A program made the translations under genes and the position numbers. Below, one piece after another: positions 37,992 through 47,597 of a stretch of 64,000 bases of DNA. A model generated the notes under the pieces. That model was not told the origin of the DNA. It searched no databases and saw only the letters and a list, made by a program, of their open reading frames with translations. Each line of letters begins with the position of its first letter. Position 1 is the first letter of the stretch. This DNA is from Muribaculaceae bacterium (GTDB taxonomy: Bacteria > Bacteroidota > Bacteroidia > Bacteroidales > Muribaculaceae): assembly GCA_017553785.1 (NCBI GenBank), contig JAFZKD010000043.1, positions 1 through 64,000 on the forward strand, read 5' to 3'.

Positions 37992-38126
37992 ATGAAAAAT
38001 CCCGTTTATTCTACACTCCAATCAAAAACTTTAGCAATAGCCCATAATATATAGTACAAACAATGCGCCTGATGATGCTAAGGTGCAATCATCAGACGCA
38101 TTAATCAGTCTAAAGGACGCTAACCG

Positions 38127-40109
38127 TTAGAGGGCGAGACGCAAGCCCAAGTTGTAGCTGCGGCTTGTGGGAGCATCGTTGTTACGGAAGGTGACGCGGC
38201 TGTCACGGTCAACACTGAACCAGCCACCACCACGTGTCACGCGGCGAACGCCCGTCTCGGGGCCGACCGGATCGGTCTGAGGTTCCTCGGGATAAGCGCC
38301 ATACCAATCGCTGCACCACTCAAACACGTTACCGCACATGTCATAGATGCCCAACTCATTACCACGCTTGGTACCCACTACATGAGTACCATAGTCAGGA
38401 CTGGCAGGACCCATTGCATAGCTGTTGCCATAGTACCATGCCACATCCTCAAGGCTCTCGCTGCCGGCATAAGGATAGTTCATGCTCTTGTTGCCGCCAC
38501 GAGCAGCATACTCCCATTCGGCCTCGGTCGGCAGACGGAACTTCTTACCGGTAATGGCATTAAGGCGAGCGATGAATTCCTGGCAATCATCCCAGCTAAC
38601 CTGCTCAACGGGACGTTTCAAGTTGCCGTCAAAGCCACTGGGATTACTACCCATCACTGCCAACCACAATTCTTGTGTCACCTCGGTCTGACCTATAGAA
38701 TAAGGCGAGAGCGTCACCTCATGAGCGGGTAACTCATCGTCGTTGGCAAATCCGGTTTCAACTGCCGTGCTGTCAACACCCATAGTGAATGTGCCACCCT
38801 CGACGGGAACCATCATGAACGATACGCCATTGACAGTGTACATGCCGGGAATCGTATTGTAATTCAACATGCGTTCAGTAAACGCGTTTGCTGCATTCTG
38901 CAACTCAACAAAGTCATTATCAAGCACTGAACTGCAGTCCAGCAACAGCATCACCAGTGCGCTTGAATATGAACTCTCGATATCGGGGATACGGCTCAAA
39001 GAGAACTCGGTGCTGACCTCCCAGAGATTCAAGTCCTCAACCCAATACCATTCCTTGATGTTTTGTTTCTCGATACGTTCCTCAGAATCAAGCTGGATGC
39101 CGCTGAAGACGAGCGAAACAAACATGCCGTCCACACTCGATGCAGCAACGCTGTCGCCAGCGGTGCAAGTCATGCCCTGATAGATGATATTAGTCAAACT
39201 GCGGGTCTTCAACGAGAAAGTGCCCTCGATATAAACCTGAGACTCATCGACTGTCGATTCGTCCACCTCGTCGAAGGTGAAGCGTATGCGCGTGCCAGTA
39301 CCCACACCAGGGAATACCAGTGTCAGTTTCTCGGACATGTTGCGCCTTACCAGATCGTCGGCGATAGACTGGAATCTCGTATTTGCCTCGGCCATCGAGC
39401 TGACTTCCATCGCCTTGGTCGAATCACTTGCCAACGTATAGAGATTGTAACGGAACTTGTTGGCATCTTTCACATTGTCACTGAGCAGGCCCACCGTGTA
39501 GGACTTGATGGGACGGTTATAAACAAGCTGATCGGAAATTCGAGCGCTTAATGCCTCAGCGTACTCGGTCTCGGTCTCATACTTGTCGGTCATCATCAGC
39601 GAACCTTGGTCTAATCCCTTGGTAAAGGTCACAATAGCCACATTCTGCAGATTCTCAGGATACTGAGCGGCACTCAGCGCATCGATAGCCTTGTCCACTG
39701 AATAATAGAGCAATCGGCCCGGCTGAGTAGATAAAGACGAGACAAACTCATTGAACTGGCCAACCGTCGTCGTGTCAAGAACCGAAATATCCTTGGTGGT
39801 CAACGTCTGATTGTAGCCAATCACGCCCATATACATTCCAGTTTCGGCATCAGGAGCAACCGGCCCCTTCAGGATCAGGTCGATGAGCATGTTGATATCA
39901 GAGATGTTCACGTCACCGTCACGGTTCACATCACACGCGGGATTCACACGTCCTCCCAAAAGCACATCAATCACAGCATTAATGTCGGCAATGTTCACAT
40001 CACCATCGGCGTTCACATCGCCCTTAATGTTGCTTGTAGCATTGCGTGGTCCACCCAACGCCATAGCAGTTGATAGAATCAACAACGAAAAAAGCGTAAA
40101 AAATCTCAT
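38127..40109 (-). CDS. Secreted SUMF1/FGE-sulfatase-domain protein with N-terminal dockerin-like pair and VWA-like region
   Basis: 660 residues from the ATG at 40109; the upstream GTG at 40151 is unlikely. The signal peptide (about 1-18) is followed directly by two dockerin-like repeats (about 28-80), the reverse of the C-terminal placement elsewhere in this window. Residues about 90-400 look like a VWA-type fold (MGVIGYNQTLTTKDISVLDT, VAIVTFTKGLD). The C-terminal 230 residues form a SUMF1-type domain (GGTFTMGVD, FRLPTEAEWEYAARGG, GNVFEWCSDWYG, RVTRGGGW). This fold is often a binding domain rather than an active formylglycine enzyme, and no sulfatase is near. Possibly a surface binding protein. 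Confidence 0.85.
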   Translation of the reverse strand: MRFFTLFSLLILSTAMALGGPRNATSNIKGDVNADGDVNIADINAVIDVLLGGRVNPACDVNRDGDVNISDINMLIDLILKGPVAPDAETGMYMGVIGYNQTLTTKDISVLDTTTVGQFNEFVSSLSTQPGRLLYYSVDKAIDALSAAQYPENLQNVAIVTFTKGLDQGSLMMTDKYETETEYAEALSARISDQLVYNRPIKSYTVGLLSDNVKDANKFRYNLYTLASDSTKAMEVSSMAEANTRFQSIADDLVRRNMSEKLTLVFPGVGTGTRIRFTFDEVDESTVDESQVYIEGTFSLKTRSLTNIIYQGMTCTAGDSVAASSVDGMFVSLVFSGIQLDSEERIEKQNIKEWYWVEDLNLWEVSTEFSLSRIPDIESSYSSALVMLLLDCSSVLDNDFVELQNAANAFTERMLNYNTIPGMYTVNGVSFMMVPVEGGTFTMGVDSTAVETGFANDDELPAHEVTLSPYSIGQTEVTQELWLAVMGSNPSGFDGNLKRPVEQVSWDDCQEFIARLNAITGKKFRLPTEAEWEYAARGGNKSMNYPYAGSESLEDVAWYYGNSYAMGPASPDYGTHVVGTKRGNELGIYDMCGNVFEWCSDWYGAYPEEPQTDPVGPETGVRRVTRGGGWFSVDRDSRVTFRNNDAPTSRSYNLGLRLAL

Positions 40110-40199
40110 GTCATTTAAATTATTTAGTTTAATCTTTGATATATTCCGCACATAACAACTACCCGATGGTGTCGGTAGCCATTTTCCACAATTAACCTA

Positions 40200-40232
40200 C
40201 AAAATTAATATTTAATTAATTAATAATTCAAA
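40200..40232 (-). promoter_or_regulatory. Promoter of the SUMF1/dockerin gene
   Basis: On the minus strand TTTG (40229-40232), 21 bases, TAATTTTG (40200-40207). Confidence 0.65.
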
Positions 40233-40376
40233 TTTCGCACACAATAGTTATTAACAATCCCAAAAATCTTTGGCATGAATCCAATTCGACATCGCAACGC
40301 GTAAAAATGAACCGTTGCCGGCAAAGAAAAAATTAAGGTTTTCAGTAACGAGTGATGATATTCTATATATTTTTAT

Positions 40377-40384
40377 TATCTTTG
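40377..40384 (+). promoter_or_regulatory. -7 element of the acyl-CoA synthetase operon
   Basis: TATCTTTG, 28 bases before the ATG at 40412. Confidence 0.55.
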
Positions 40385-40411
40385 CCCATTAAAACCAATG
40401 CGATGTGACTT

Positions 40412-42256
40412 ATGAACAAATTTGTCGAATTGATACCCAAGCAGCAAGCCAAATATGGCGAACGCGAAGCGCTCCGATTCCGTGACTATGAGACACAGGT
40501 GTGGTCATCATTGACATGGAACGATTTCAGCGAAATGATCAACCGTGCTGCCGGTGCCCTATATATGGGCGGAGTTATGCCTCAAGGCCGCGTATGCTTG
40601 TTTACCCAGAATTGCCCAGAGATCCTGATCACACATTTCGGTGCATTCTATAACCGCGCTATACCCGTGCCCATCTACGCCACAAGCAGCAAGGACGAGG
40701 CTGCCTACATCGTCAACGACTCGGGTGCGACAATCATCTTCACGGGAGACCAGGGGCAATATGACATCGCCCGTCAGATTATTGACGACTGCCCCACCCT
40801 CAAGTTCATCGTCACACTGCATCCGAGCGTAGTCCGTCAACCCGATGACAAAACCACGCTGACGTGGGAGGAGTTTCTTGCCACAGGAGACAAACTGGGC
40901 AAGGAAGTGCTGAGCCAGATTGAGGAACGAAAACAGGCTGGCGTGGACAGCGACATCATGTACCTGATTTACACGTCGGGTACCACTGGAGTCCCGAAGG
41001 GTGTAATGCTCATGCACAGCAACATGAACGCTGCTATGGACGCCCACATTGAGCGCTTTGACTACATCGATGACAAAACCGATATTTCACTGAGTTTCCT
41101 GCCCTTCAGCCACGTGTTTGAGTTGGGATGGACAATGGTGTGTTTGACCAGCGGCATACGTGTCGCCATCAACTACAACCCCAAGGAAATCCAGCGCGCC
41201 GTCAAAGAAGTGCAACCAAACTACATGTGCAGCGTGCCGCGTTTTTGGGAGAAAGTCTATACCGCCGTCAACGACAACCTTGCCGACGCCAAGCCCGTTG
41301 TGCGCATGATGGTCAAACAGGCGATCCGCATAGGCAAAGTGCGCAACATGAAATATACCCGCGTGGGCAAGAAAGCACCCGCCCTCATTGAGCAACAATA
41401 CCAGTATTTCGAGAAAAAAGTCTTCAAGAAACTGCGCGGTGCCATCGGCGTGACCGACGGCAAGATGTTCCCCACTGCAGGCGCGATGTTGAGCGACAAC
41501 ATCACCGAGTTCCTGCATGCCGTGGGAATCAACATCTGCATCGGCTACGGTCTTAGCGAGACCAACGCGTCAGTCAGCTTCTTCAAACCCGGCGAGTGGA
41601 CACTGGGAACCATCGGCATGCCTATTTCCAGCATTCAAGTAAAAATTGGTGACAAGAATGAGATTCTGGTCAAGGGACCCACGGTGATGAAGGGATACTA
41701 CAACAAGCCCAAAGAGACCGCCGAAGCCATTGATGCTGACGGCTGGTTCCACACCGGAGACTGCGGCGAGATTGCTCCAACCGGCGAACTGATCCTTACC
41801 GAACGACTCAAGGACCTGTTCAAAACCAGCAACGGCAAGTACATTGCCCCGCAAGTACTTGAGACTCTGCTAGGCCAAGACAAATTTATCGAACAAGTCG
41901 CCATCATCGGTGACGGCCGCAAGTATGTGTCGGCGCTTATCATACCCGACTTCGAGGAATTAAAGGCTTATGCCGACAAGAAGCACATCGAGCACAATAC
42001 TGTTGAGGAACTCGTCAACAACCCCGACATCCACAAGATGTATGAGGAACGCATCAATGATTACCAAAAGGATCTTGCCAGTTATGAGCAAATCAAGCGA
42101 TTCGTGCTCCTGCCCAAGCCTTTCACCATGGAGAGCGGCGAACTGACCAACACGCTGAAAATCAAGCGCGCCGTTATCAACAAGCGCTACAGGCCACTTA
42201 TCGACGCCATGTATGCTGCAGACTACCGCAAAAAGAAAGACAAACAAGAACAATGA
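40412..42256 (+). CDS. Long-chain acyl-CoA synthetase (AMP-forming)
   Basis: 614 residues. The P-loop is YTSGTTGVPKGVMLMH, the adenylate A5-like region is IGYGLSETNASVSF, and DGWFHTGDCGEI and the hinge segment LTERLKDLFKTSNGKYIAPQVLE precede the C-terminal lid. The inserted KTGKVRNMKYTRVGKKA-type segment is typical of the FAA1/FadD15 branch. It activates fatty acids to acyl-CoA in the cytoplasm. Its stop overlaps the prfB start (ATGA), so the two are translationally coupled. Confidence 0.92.
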   Translation: MNKFVELIPKQQAKYGEREALRFRDYETQVWSSLTWNDFSEMINRAAGALYMGGVMPQGRVCLFTQNCPEILITHFGAFYNRAIPVPIYATSSKDEAAYIVNDSGATIIFTGDQGQYDIARQIIDDCPTLKFIVTLHPSVVRQPDDKTTLTWEEFLATGDKLGKEVLSQIEERKQAGVDSDIMYLIYTSGTTGVPKGVMLMHSNMNAAMDAHIERFDYIDDKTDISLSFLPFSHVFELGWTMVCLTSGIRVAINYNPKEIQRAVKEVQPNYMCSVPRFWEKVYTAVNDNLADAKPVVRMMVKQAIRIGKVRNMKYTRVGKKAPALIEQQYQYFEKKVFKKLRGAIGVTDGKMFPTAGAMLSDNITEFLHAVGINICIGYGLSETNASVSFFKPGEWTLGTIGMPISSIQVKIGDKNEILVKGPTVMKGYYNKPKETAEAIDADGWFHTGDCGEIAPTGELILTERLKDLFKTSNGKYIAPQVLETLLGQDKFIEQVAIIGDGRKYVSALIIPDFEELKAYADKKHIEHNTVEELVNNPDIHKMYEERINDYQKDLASYEQIKRFVLLPKPFTMESGELTNTLKIKRAVINKRYRPLIDAMYAADYRKKKDKQEQ

Positions 42257-43362
42257 TTACACAAGAACAACTCAAGGAACTGCAACAACGCAAGGACGAC
42301 CTCAAACGTTATCTAGACATTGACGGCAAGAAAATCGAGGTCGAGGAAGAGGAGTTGCGCACCCATGTGCCCGACTTTTGGCAAGACCAGAAAGCCGCCG
42401 AGGCCCAAATGAAGAAAATCAAGTCTCTGCGCAACTGGATAAACGGCTGTGAAGAGGTAGAACTCGCTGTCGATGAGGTGGCCACGGGATTTGACTTTGT
42501 TAAAGAAGGGCTCGTTGAGGAATCCGAGGTCGATGCCCTGTACAGCAAGGCGATGTCCCTGCTCGAGAAACTCGAGTTGCGCAACATGCTGCGCCACGAC
42601 GAGGACAAAATGGATGCCATTCTCAAGATCAACTCGGGCGCCGGCGGCACCGAGAGCCAGGACTGGGCATCGATGCTGATGCGCATGTACTTGCGTTGGT
42701 GTGAGCGCCACGGTTACAAGACCGCTATCGAGCACATCATCGACGGTGACGAGGCCGGTATCAAAAGTGTCACCATCAGCATCGAGGGAGATTTTGCCTA
42801 CGGCTACCTCAAGAGTGAGAATGGTGTGCACCGACTGGTGCGTGTCTCCCCCTATAATGCCCAAGGCAAACGCATGACATCTTTCGCATCGGTTTTCGTT
42901 ACCCCGATGGTTGACGACACTATCGAAATCACCCTAGACCCCGCCCGCATCTCATGGGACACCTTCCGCAGCGGCGGTGCAGGCGGTCAGAATGTGAACA
43001 AAGTGGAATCGGGTGTCCGCGTGCGCTACCAGTACAAGGACCCCTACACAGGTGAGGAGGAAGAAATCCTGGTCGAGAACACCGAGACCCGCGACCAGCC
43101 CAAGAATCGCGAGAACGCCCTTCGCAACCTGCGCTCGATTCTCTATAACAAAGAATTGCAGCACCGTCAAGAGGAGCAACGCAAGGTAGAGGACAGCAAG
43201 AAAAAAATCGAATGGGGAAGCCAGATACGCAGCTACGTGTTTGATGACCGTCGCGTGAAGGATCACCGCACGAACCATCAGACCAGCGACGTCGGCGGAG
43301 TAATGGATGGCGACCTTGATGATTTCATCAAGGCCTTCCTCATGGAGTTTGCCGAGAGTTGA
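42253..43362 (+). CDS. prfB: Peptide chain release factor 2
   Basis: 369 residues. The GGQ motif is at 244-246 in SGGAGGQNVNKVES. The stop-recognition tripeptide position reads SPY (199-201) where E. coli RF2 has SPF. The frame is continuous through KRYLDIDGKK (residues 18-27), the point where many bacteria place the autoregulatory UGA frameshift, so this gene has no frameshift. Release of polypeptides at UAA and UGA. It overlaps the acyl-CoA synthetase by four bases. Confidence 0.96.
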   Translation: MITQEQLKELQQRKDDLKRYLDIDGKKIEVEEEELRTHVPDFWQDQKAAEAQMKKIKSLRNWINGCEEVELAVDEVATGFDFVKEGLVEESEVDALYSKAMSLLEKLELRNMLRHDEDKMDAILKINSGAGGTESQDWASMLMRMYLRWCERHGYKTAIEHIIDGDEAGIKSVTISIEGDFAYGYLKSENGVHRLVRVSPYNAQGKRMTSFASVFVTPMVDDTIEITLDPARISWDTFRSGGAGGQNVNKVESGVRVRYQYKDPYTGEEEEILVENTETRDQPKNRENALRNLRSILYNKELQHRQEEQRKVEDSKKKIEWGSQIRSYVFDDRRVKDHRTNHQTSDVGGVMDGDLDDFIKAFLMEFAES

Positions 43363-43471
43363 CCCGCCGAACCAAGCACCAAGGCCAGCAGCGCCCGAAC
43401 ACCATATCCCGCGCATTGGAGCGGAAACCACCAACAAACAACTAAGTACTACTCATTTCAGACTGACGATA

Positions 43472-44242
43472 ATGAACGAGAAATTTACCATTGTCAAGGT
43501 TAGTGGCAAGATTGTAGAGAAAGCCGAAGAATTACGTACATTCATTAAGGCGTTCTCTGCCATCAAAGGCAAGAAGATGCTCATCTTCAGCGGCAACATG
43601 ATGGCTCAAGAAATTGGTAACAAGTTGGGAATCAAGACAAAACTCATTGATGACCGACCAGTAGTTGACGCGGGAACGCTCAAACTCCTGACTATGGTAT
43701 ATGGTGGTTTGGTGAGTAGGCTGTTCGTGTCTTTGTTACAAGGCAACAAGGTGAATGCGCTGGGTGTGACCGGAGCAGACATGAATCTGATCACCAGTGT
43801 CAAGTTGCCTGATGGCAAACTTGGAGACACAGGCCAGGTGCGTCACGTGAATACCGAGGGCATCTCAAGGCTGCTTGACAATGGCATCGTGCCTGTACTC
43901 GCTCCCATCACGCATGACGGGCGAGGCAACTTGCTGTTTAATGAGACAGACGCTATGGCCGCCGAGATTGCCCGAGCCCTGGCCCTGCGCTATGACATCA
44001 CGCTGATTTATTGCTTTGAGAAAAAGGGTGTGCTGCTCAACCCTGATGACCCCGACAGCGTTGTCGCCAATCTGCGGCGCACACAGTACAAGGCCATGCG
44101 CAATATGGACATCATTAAGGACTGGTTTATCAACAAGTTGGACAATGCTTTCACCGCACTTGAACATGGCGTGAAAGACGTGTACATCACTTGTCCCACC
44201 CAATTGGGCAATCCCAACAAGGGAACCCACATCCAGAGTTGA
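43472..44242 (+). CDS. argB: ArgB-like amino acid kinase (acetyl- or succinylglutamate kinase), divergent
   Basis: 256 residues from the ATG at 43472. The overall fold matches ArgB: IVKVSGKIVEKAEE with catalytic-type Lys9, VDAGTLKLLTMVYGG, NALGVTGADMNLI, PVLAPITHDGRGNLLFNETDAMAAE with the Asn/Asp pair, and CFEKKGVL. Two signature glycine loops are altered: the usual HGGG after beta strand 2 is FSGN (39-42), and the GGMxPK segment near the C-terminus is IKDWFINK. The change could alter or abolish activity, or reflect a lineage habit. In Bacteroides the arginine pathway is known to use succinylated intermediates, so the substrate may be N-succinylglutamate. No other arg genes adjoin. Confidence 0.75.
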   Translation: MNEKFTIVKVSGKIVEKAEELRTFIKAFSAIKGKKMLIFSGNMMAQEIGNKLGIKTKLIDDRPVVDAGTLKLLTMVYGGLVSRLFVSLLQGNKVNALGVTGADMNLITSVKLPDGKLGDTGQVRHVNTEGISRLLDNGIVPVLAPITHDGRGNLLFNETDAMAAEIARALALRYDITLIYCFEKKGVLLNPDDPDSVVANLRRTQYKAMRNMDIIKDWFINKLDNAFTALEHGVKDVYITCPTQLGNPNKGTHIQS

Positions 44243-44343
44243 CTTCAAACTGGTCGTATTGGCACAAGATTTGCACAAACAGGTGCTGAAAACGAACTAC
44301 AACAAAAAAGAGTATTAACCCAATCACATCGACTTTAAGAAAA

Positions 44344-45354
44344 ATGAAGGTTGCAATTGTTGGCGCCAGTGGCGCAGTGGGACAGGAATTCATGCGTGTC
44401 CTGGATGAACAGAATTTTCCCGTTACTGAACTCGTGCTCTTTGGCTCGGAACGCAGTGCCGGACGCATTTTCACGTTCCGTGGCAAGGACTATGTTGTTA
44501 AACTCCTGCAGCACAACGATGACTTTAAGGACATCGACATCGCTTTCGTTGCAATGGGAGCCGGTCCTGCACGTGAGTTTGCCCCCACCATCACCAAGCA
44601 TGGTTGCATCATGATTGACAACAGCAGTGCTTTCCGCATGGACGATGACGTTCCCCTGGTTGTGCCCGAGGTAAACGGCGAGGATGCCCTTAACACTCCG
44701 CGCAACATCATTGCCAACCCCAACTGCTCGACCATCATCATGGTGGTAGCACTCAAGCCGCTTGATGACCTGTCACACATCAAGAACGTCCAAGTAGCGA
44801 CATACCAGGCAGCTAGCGGAGCCGGCATGGAAGCGATGTACGAGTTGGCACTGCAAACCAGCGAAATCGCCGTGGGTAAGGAAGAACTGACCGTTCGCCA
44901 TTTCCAGCACGAGCTGGCTTACAATGTCATCCCCCACATCGACATCTTCCAGGACAACGATTACACCCGCGAGGAGATGAAGATGGTCAAGGAGACATGT
45001 AAGATCATGCATAGCGACATCCGTGTCAGCGCCACCTGCGTCCGCGTGCCTGTCATGCGCGCGCACAGCGAGGCCGTATGGATCGAGTGCGAGAAGCCCA
45101 TTACCCCCGAGGAAGCCCGCGCCGCCCTACAGTTGGCCCCGGGTGTGGTTGTCGTTGATGACCCGCGCAGCAACCGCTATCCGATGCCCATCGACTGTTC
45201 AGGCAAGGATCCCGTCTATGTGGGACGCATCCGCGTCGACACCAGCAGCGATAACGGCCTGACCTTCTGGCTATGCGGTGACCAAATCAAGAAAGGCGCC
45301 GCCCTCAATGCCGTCCAAATCGGCCAGTACCTTATTGCCCACCGCAAGAAATAA
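44344..45354 (+). CDS. asd: Aspartate-semialdehyde dehydrogenase
   Basis: 336 residues. The NADP-binding start is [20 protein letters not shown]. The catalytic Cys lies in [16 protein letters not shown], followed by [15 protein letters not shown], and the active-site His lies in [14 protein letters not shown]. It reduces aspartyl phosphate to aspartate semialdehyde for Lys, Met, Thr and diaminopimelate. About 100 bases follow argB without a visible terminator. Confidence 0.95.
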   Translation: MKVAIVGASGAVGQEFMRVLDEQNFPVTELVLFGSERSAGRIFTFRGKDYVVKLLQHNDDFKDIDIAFVAMGAGPAREFAPTITKHGCIMIDNSSAFRMDDDVPLVVPEVNGEDALNTPRNIIANPNCSTIIMVVALKPLDDLSHIKNVQVATYQAASGAGMEAMYELALQTSEIAVGKEELTVRHFQHELAYNVIPHIDIFQDNDYTREEMKMVKETCKIMHSDIRVSATCVRVPVMRAHSEAVWIECEKPITPEEARAALQLAPGVVVVDDPRSNRYPMPIDCSGKDPVYVGRIRVDTSSDNGLTFWLCGDQIKKGAALNAVQIGQYLIAHRKK

Positions 45355-45375
45355 CCAATAGATTAATTTTCTAAA

Positions 45376-45786
45376 ATGACTAAAGTAAAAACAAATTCAA
45401 ATTATACGATCATCGCATCGTGTGTACTCTTCTTATCCGTATTAGTCTTTATTGCAGCTATTTTGTTCGGTTACCCCAGATACAAGGTATGGCAACAGGA
45501 AATGGCTGGTAAAGCAGAGTTTGCCAAAGCCGAGCAGAACCGCAAAATCAAGATTGAGGAAGCCCGCGCCAACCTTGAAGCCGAAAAGTTGAACGCCCAA
45601 GCCGAAATCGAGCGCGCTAAAGGTGCGGCCAAGGCCATCGAAATTGAGAACGGCAGCATCACACCCACCTACATCCAATACCTGTGGGTGCGCCAGCAAA
45701 CCGACCTCAACAACAAAACGGTCATCTACATCCCCACCGAGGGCAACCTGCCCATCCTTGAGGCCGGCCGCAACGCCACCAAATAG
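45376..45786 (+). CDS. Small membrane protein resembling the C-terminal tail of SPFH (stomatin/prohibitin) proteins
   Basis: 136 residues. One membrane helix (about 11-32) leads into a charged coiled coil (about 38-85, rich in KAE, EAR, AEIERAKGAAKAIEIEN) and a C-terminal ITPTYIQYLWVRQQTDL...VIYIPTEGNLPILEAGR. This is the layout of the C-terminal half of SPFH-domain proteins, but the SPFH domain itself is missing. It lies 21 bases after asd and ends with a terminator. Function unknown; a membrane scaffold is a guess. Confidence 0.7.
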   Translation: MTKVKTNSNYTIIASCVLFLSVLVFIAAILFGYPRYKVWQQEMAGKAEFAKAEQNRKIKIEEARANLEAEKLNAQAEIERAKGAAKAIEIENGSITPTYIQYLWVRQQTDLNNKTVIYIPTEGNLPILEAGRNATK

Positions 45787-45816
45787 GTTTTTTAAACGGA
45801 TATCATCACAACCATT

Positions 45817-45855
45817 ACTCCCCGCTCCGTTCGGTGAATCGGGGAGTTTTCTTTT
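45817..45855 (+). terminator. Terminator after asd-SPFH-tail genes
   Basis: 8-base stem ACTCCCCG/CGGGGAGT (45817-45824 with 45840-45847), 15-base loop, T-rich tail TTTTCTTTTT. Confidence 0.85.
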
Positions 45856-45912
45856 TGTTATAAATCAAAAATCAGATATTACCTTATTGTTACTCTTTCC
45901 TTAGACAGGAAA

Positions 45913-47568
45913 TCACATGCCGATGGATTTGACACTGGACTCAAAAGCGTCACGGTCGCCAATGGCGCCGTTCTTAATCTTGGCGCGATAGTTATAGATG
46001 GTGTTGACCGAATAGTGCAGGAACTCGGCTATGCGGCTGCTGTCTTCAATGCCCAAGCGGATGAGCGCGAAGATGCGGATATCGGTATTGAGACTGCCTG
46101 GTTCGGACAGGGTGATACGGCACTCAGGACGCAACAGTGCGTTGAAATCATTGACGAAATTGGGGAAGAGGTGCAAAAAGGTGCTGTCGAACATCTCATA
46201 CAGTTCCATGAGGTTCTTTTCCCGGTGCTCACTGTTACCGGTGAACTTATACAGCGAATCAAGGTCTTTGCTCTTCACCATCTTGTTCACTCGCTTGCGC
46301 ATCTCATCAAGCCGGTCGATATAAAATGAGCACAAGTGGATAAACCGTCCCACATACTCGTCTTTAACTCGGTTTGACTCATTGAGTTGCGCGTTGGTCT
46401 CACGCATCTGACTGTTCAGGGCCGATAACTGGGTGTTCAGTTGTGCCAGCTGGACATTATTCTCACTCAGCTCGTTACGGGCTCGTGCAAGTTTTTTACG
46501 CTGACTGTTGCTATAGAACAAGATACCCAAAAACAGGGCCGCCAGCAGGCTCGAGATCACGGCCAGCACTGCCAGCAGACGGTTGGCCCGCTTGAGTGAC
46601 GCCTCGTAGTTATCACTGATGGCTGTCAAAACAGGAGAAATCTGGTTGTTGCGCTTTAACGTGTTGAACTTGCTGGCGCATTGCCATGCGAAATGGATAT
46701 AGCGGTAGGCACGGTCGATGTCGCCGTCGGCCATGAGCAAGTTCGCCAGTTCCCACATCGCACCCTGATCCATGACAGCGTTCTCGACATCGCTCAATGC
46801 CGATTGCGTGACCCAGTAACGCGCTTGAACCGAGTCGCCCAACAACGCATAATCCAGATAGCGGTAAAAAGCGACGATGGCATACTCGTGTGACCCTTCC
46901 CTAACCTGCTTGAGCCGAAGGTCGCTGAACCGCAGGGCGCCCTTGGCATCACCTTTTCCGTAGCACTCCATTTCCTTTATCTGCAACGCCTCGTCATCGT
47001 TCATCGATATGCGGGTCGTATCAATCAGGCTCCTGTAGTGTTCATGCTTGGCATAGTATTCCCCTTTCAGGTGTGGGACCCTGCAGTAGTAGCCCAGTTC
47101 CTGATACAAATGGGACAGTGTACTGTAATAGCGGCGCTTATTATTCTCGTCGTTAATCTGTTGTTCATCAATAGAATTCAGGATATCCATAGCTTCGTGG
47201 TACATTCCCGACTCCGTGCATTGATAAGCCAACAGAAGACGGCACTCCTCGGCACGGATCTGGTCACCCATGCGTTCGGCCAACACGATGCATCGGCCAA
47301 TGTAATGGATGGCCGAGTCGCTGATATAAGGGCGGTATAACTCATACAGGTTGTGGTTCAGGTCATACTGGACACGCAGGTAGGAAGTGGCACCATGCGC
47401 TGTCTTATAGGCTTGAATGTGGTTTTCTCGCTCCTGAACATAACGCCCGGACTGCTCAATCGCGTGATCGAGTTTGCGGTACTCCTGCTCCAGGTCAATA
47501 GTGCCAGCCGCTGCTGAACTCAACCAAAGCAACTGCATCAGGAAGGCAAAAATGAGGTTCTTTTTCAT
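45913..47568 (-). CDS. DUF6377-type membrane regulator of the polysaccharide locus
   Basis: 551 residues from the ATG at 47568. A signal-like N-terminus (MKKNLIFAFLMQLLWLSSAA) leads to an extracytoplasmic TPR-like helical domain (about 30-325), one membrane helix (about 335-360), a coiled coil (about 365-405), and a cytoplasmic C-terminal part with DUF6377 features ending in a helix-turn-helix (IEDSSRIAEFLHYSVNTIYNYRAKIKNG). Such proteins often adjoin susC/susD and resemble one-component membrane regulators. The divergent position suggests it senses the glucan and controls the 47925-59245 genes. Confidence 0.8.
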   Translation of the reverse strand: MKKNLIFAFLMQLLWLSSAAAGTIDLEQEYRKLDHAIEQSGRYVQERENHIQAYKTAHGATSYLRVQYDLNHNLYELYRPYISDSAIHYIGRCIVLAERMGDQIRAEECRLLLAYQCTESGMYHEAMDILNSIDEQQINDENNKRRYYSTLSHLYQELGYYCRVPHLKGEYYAKHEHYRSLIDTTRISMNDDEALQIKEMECYGKGDAKGALRFSDLRLKQVREGSHEYAIVAFYRYLDYALLGDSVQARYWVTQSALSDVENAVMDQGAMWELANLLMADGDIDRAYRYIHFAWQCASKFNTLKRNNQISPVLTAISDNYEASLKRANRLLAVLAVISSLLAALFLGILFYSNSQRKKLARARNELSENNVQLAQLNTQLSALNSQMRETNAQLNESNRVKDEYVGRFIHLCSFYIDRLDEMRKRVNKMVKSKDLDSLYKFTGNSEHREKNLMELYEMFDSTFLHLFPNFVNDFNALLRPECRITLSEPGSLNTDIRIFALIRLGIEDSSRIAEFLHYSVNTIYNYRAKIKNGAIGDRDAFESSVKSIGM

Positions 47569-47597
47569 CAGACAATCATGTAAAAAGCTATGGCTTG

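Larger units (their letters stand above)
40110..40411. other. Divergent intergenic region (SUMF1 protein / acyl-CoA synthetase)
   Basis: 302 AT-rich bases with promoters in both directions: minus strand at 40200-40232 and plus strand -7 element at 40377-40384. Nothing else recognised. Confidence 0.6.

Noticed and set aside
42310..42320. Programmed frameshift in prfB
   Set aside because: No in-frame TGA is present; the frame reads straight through the usual site.
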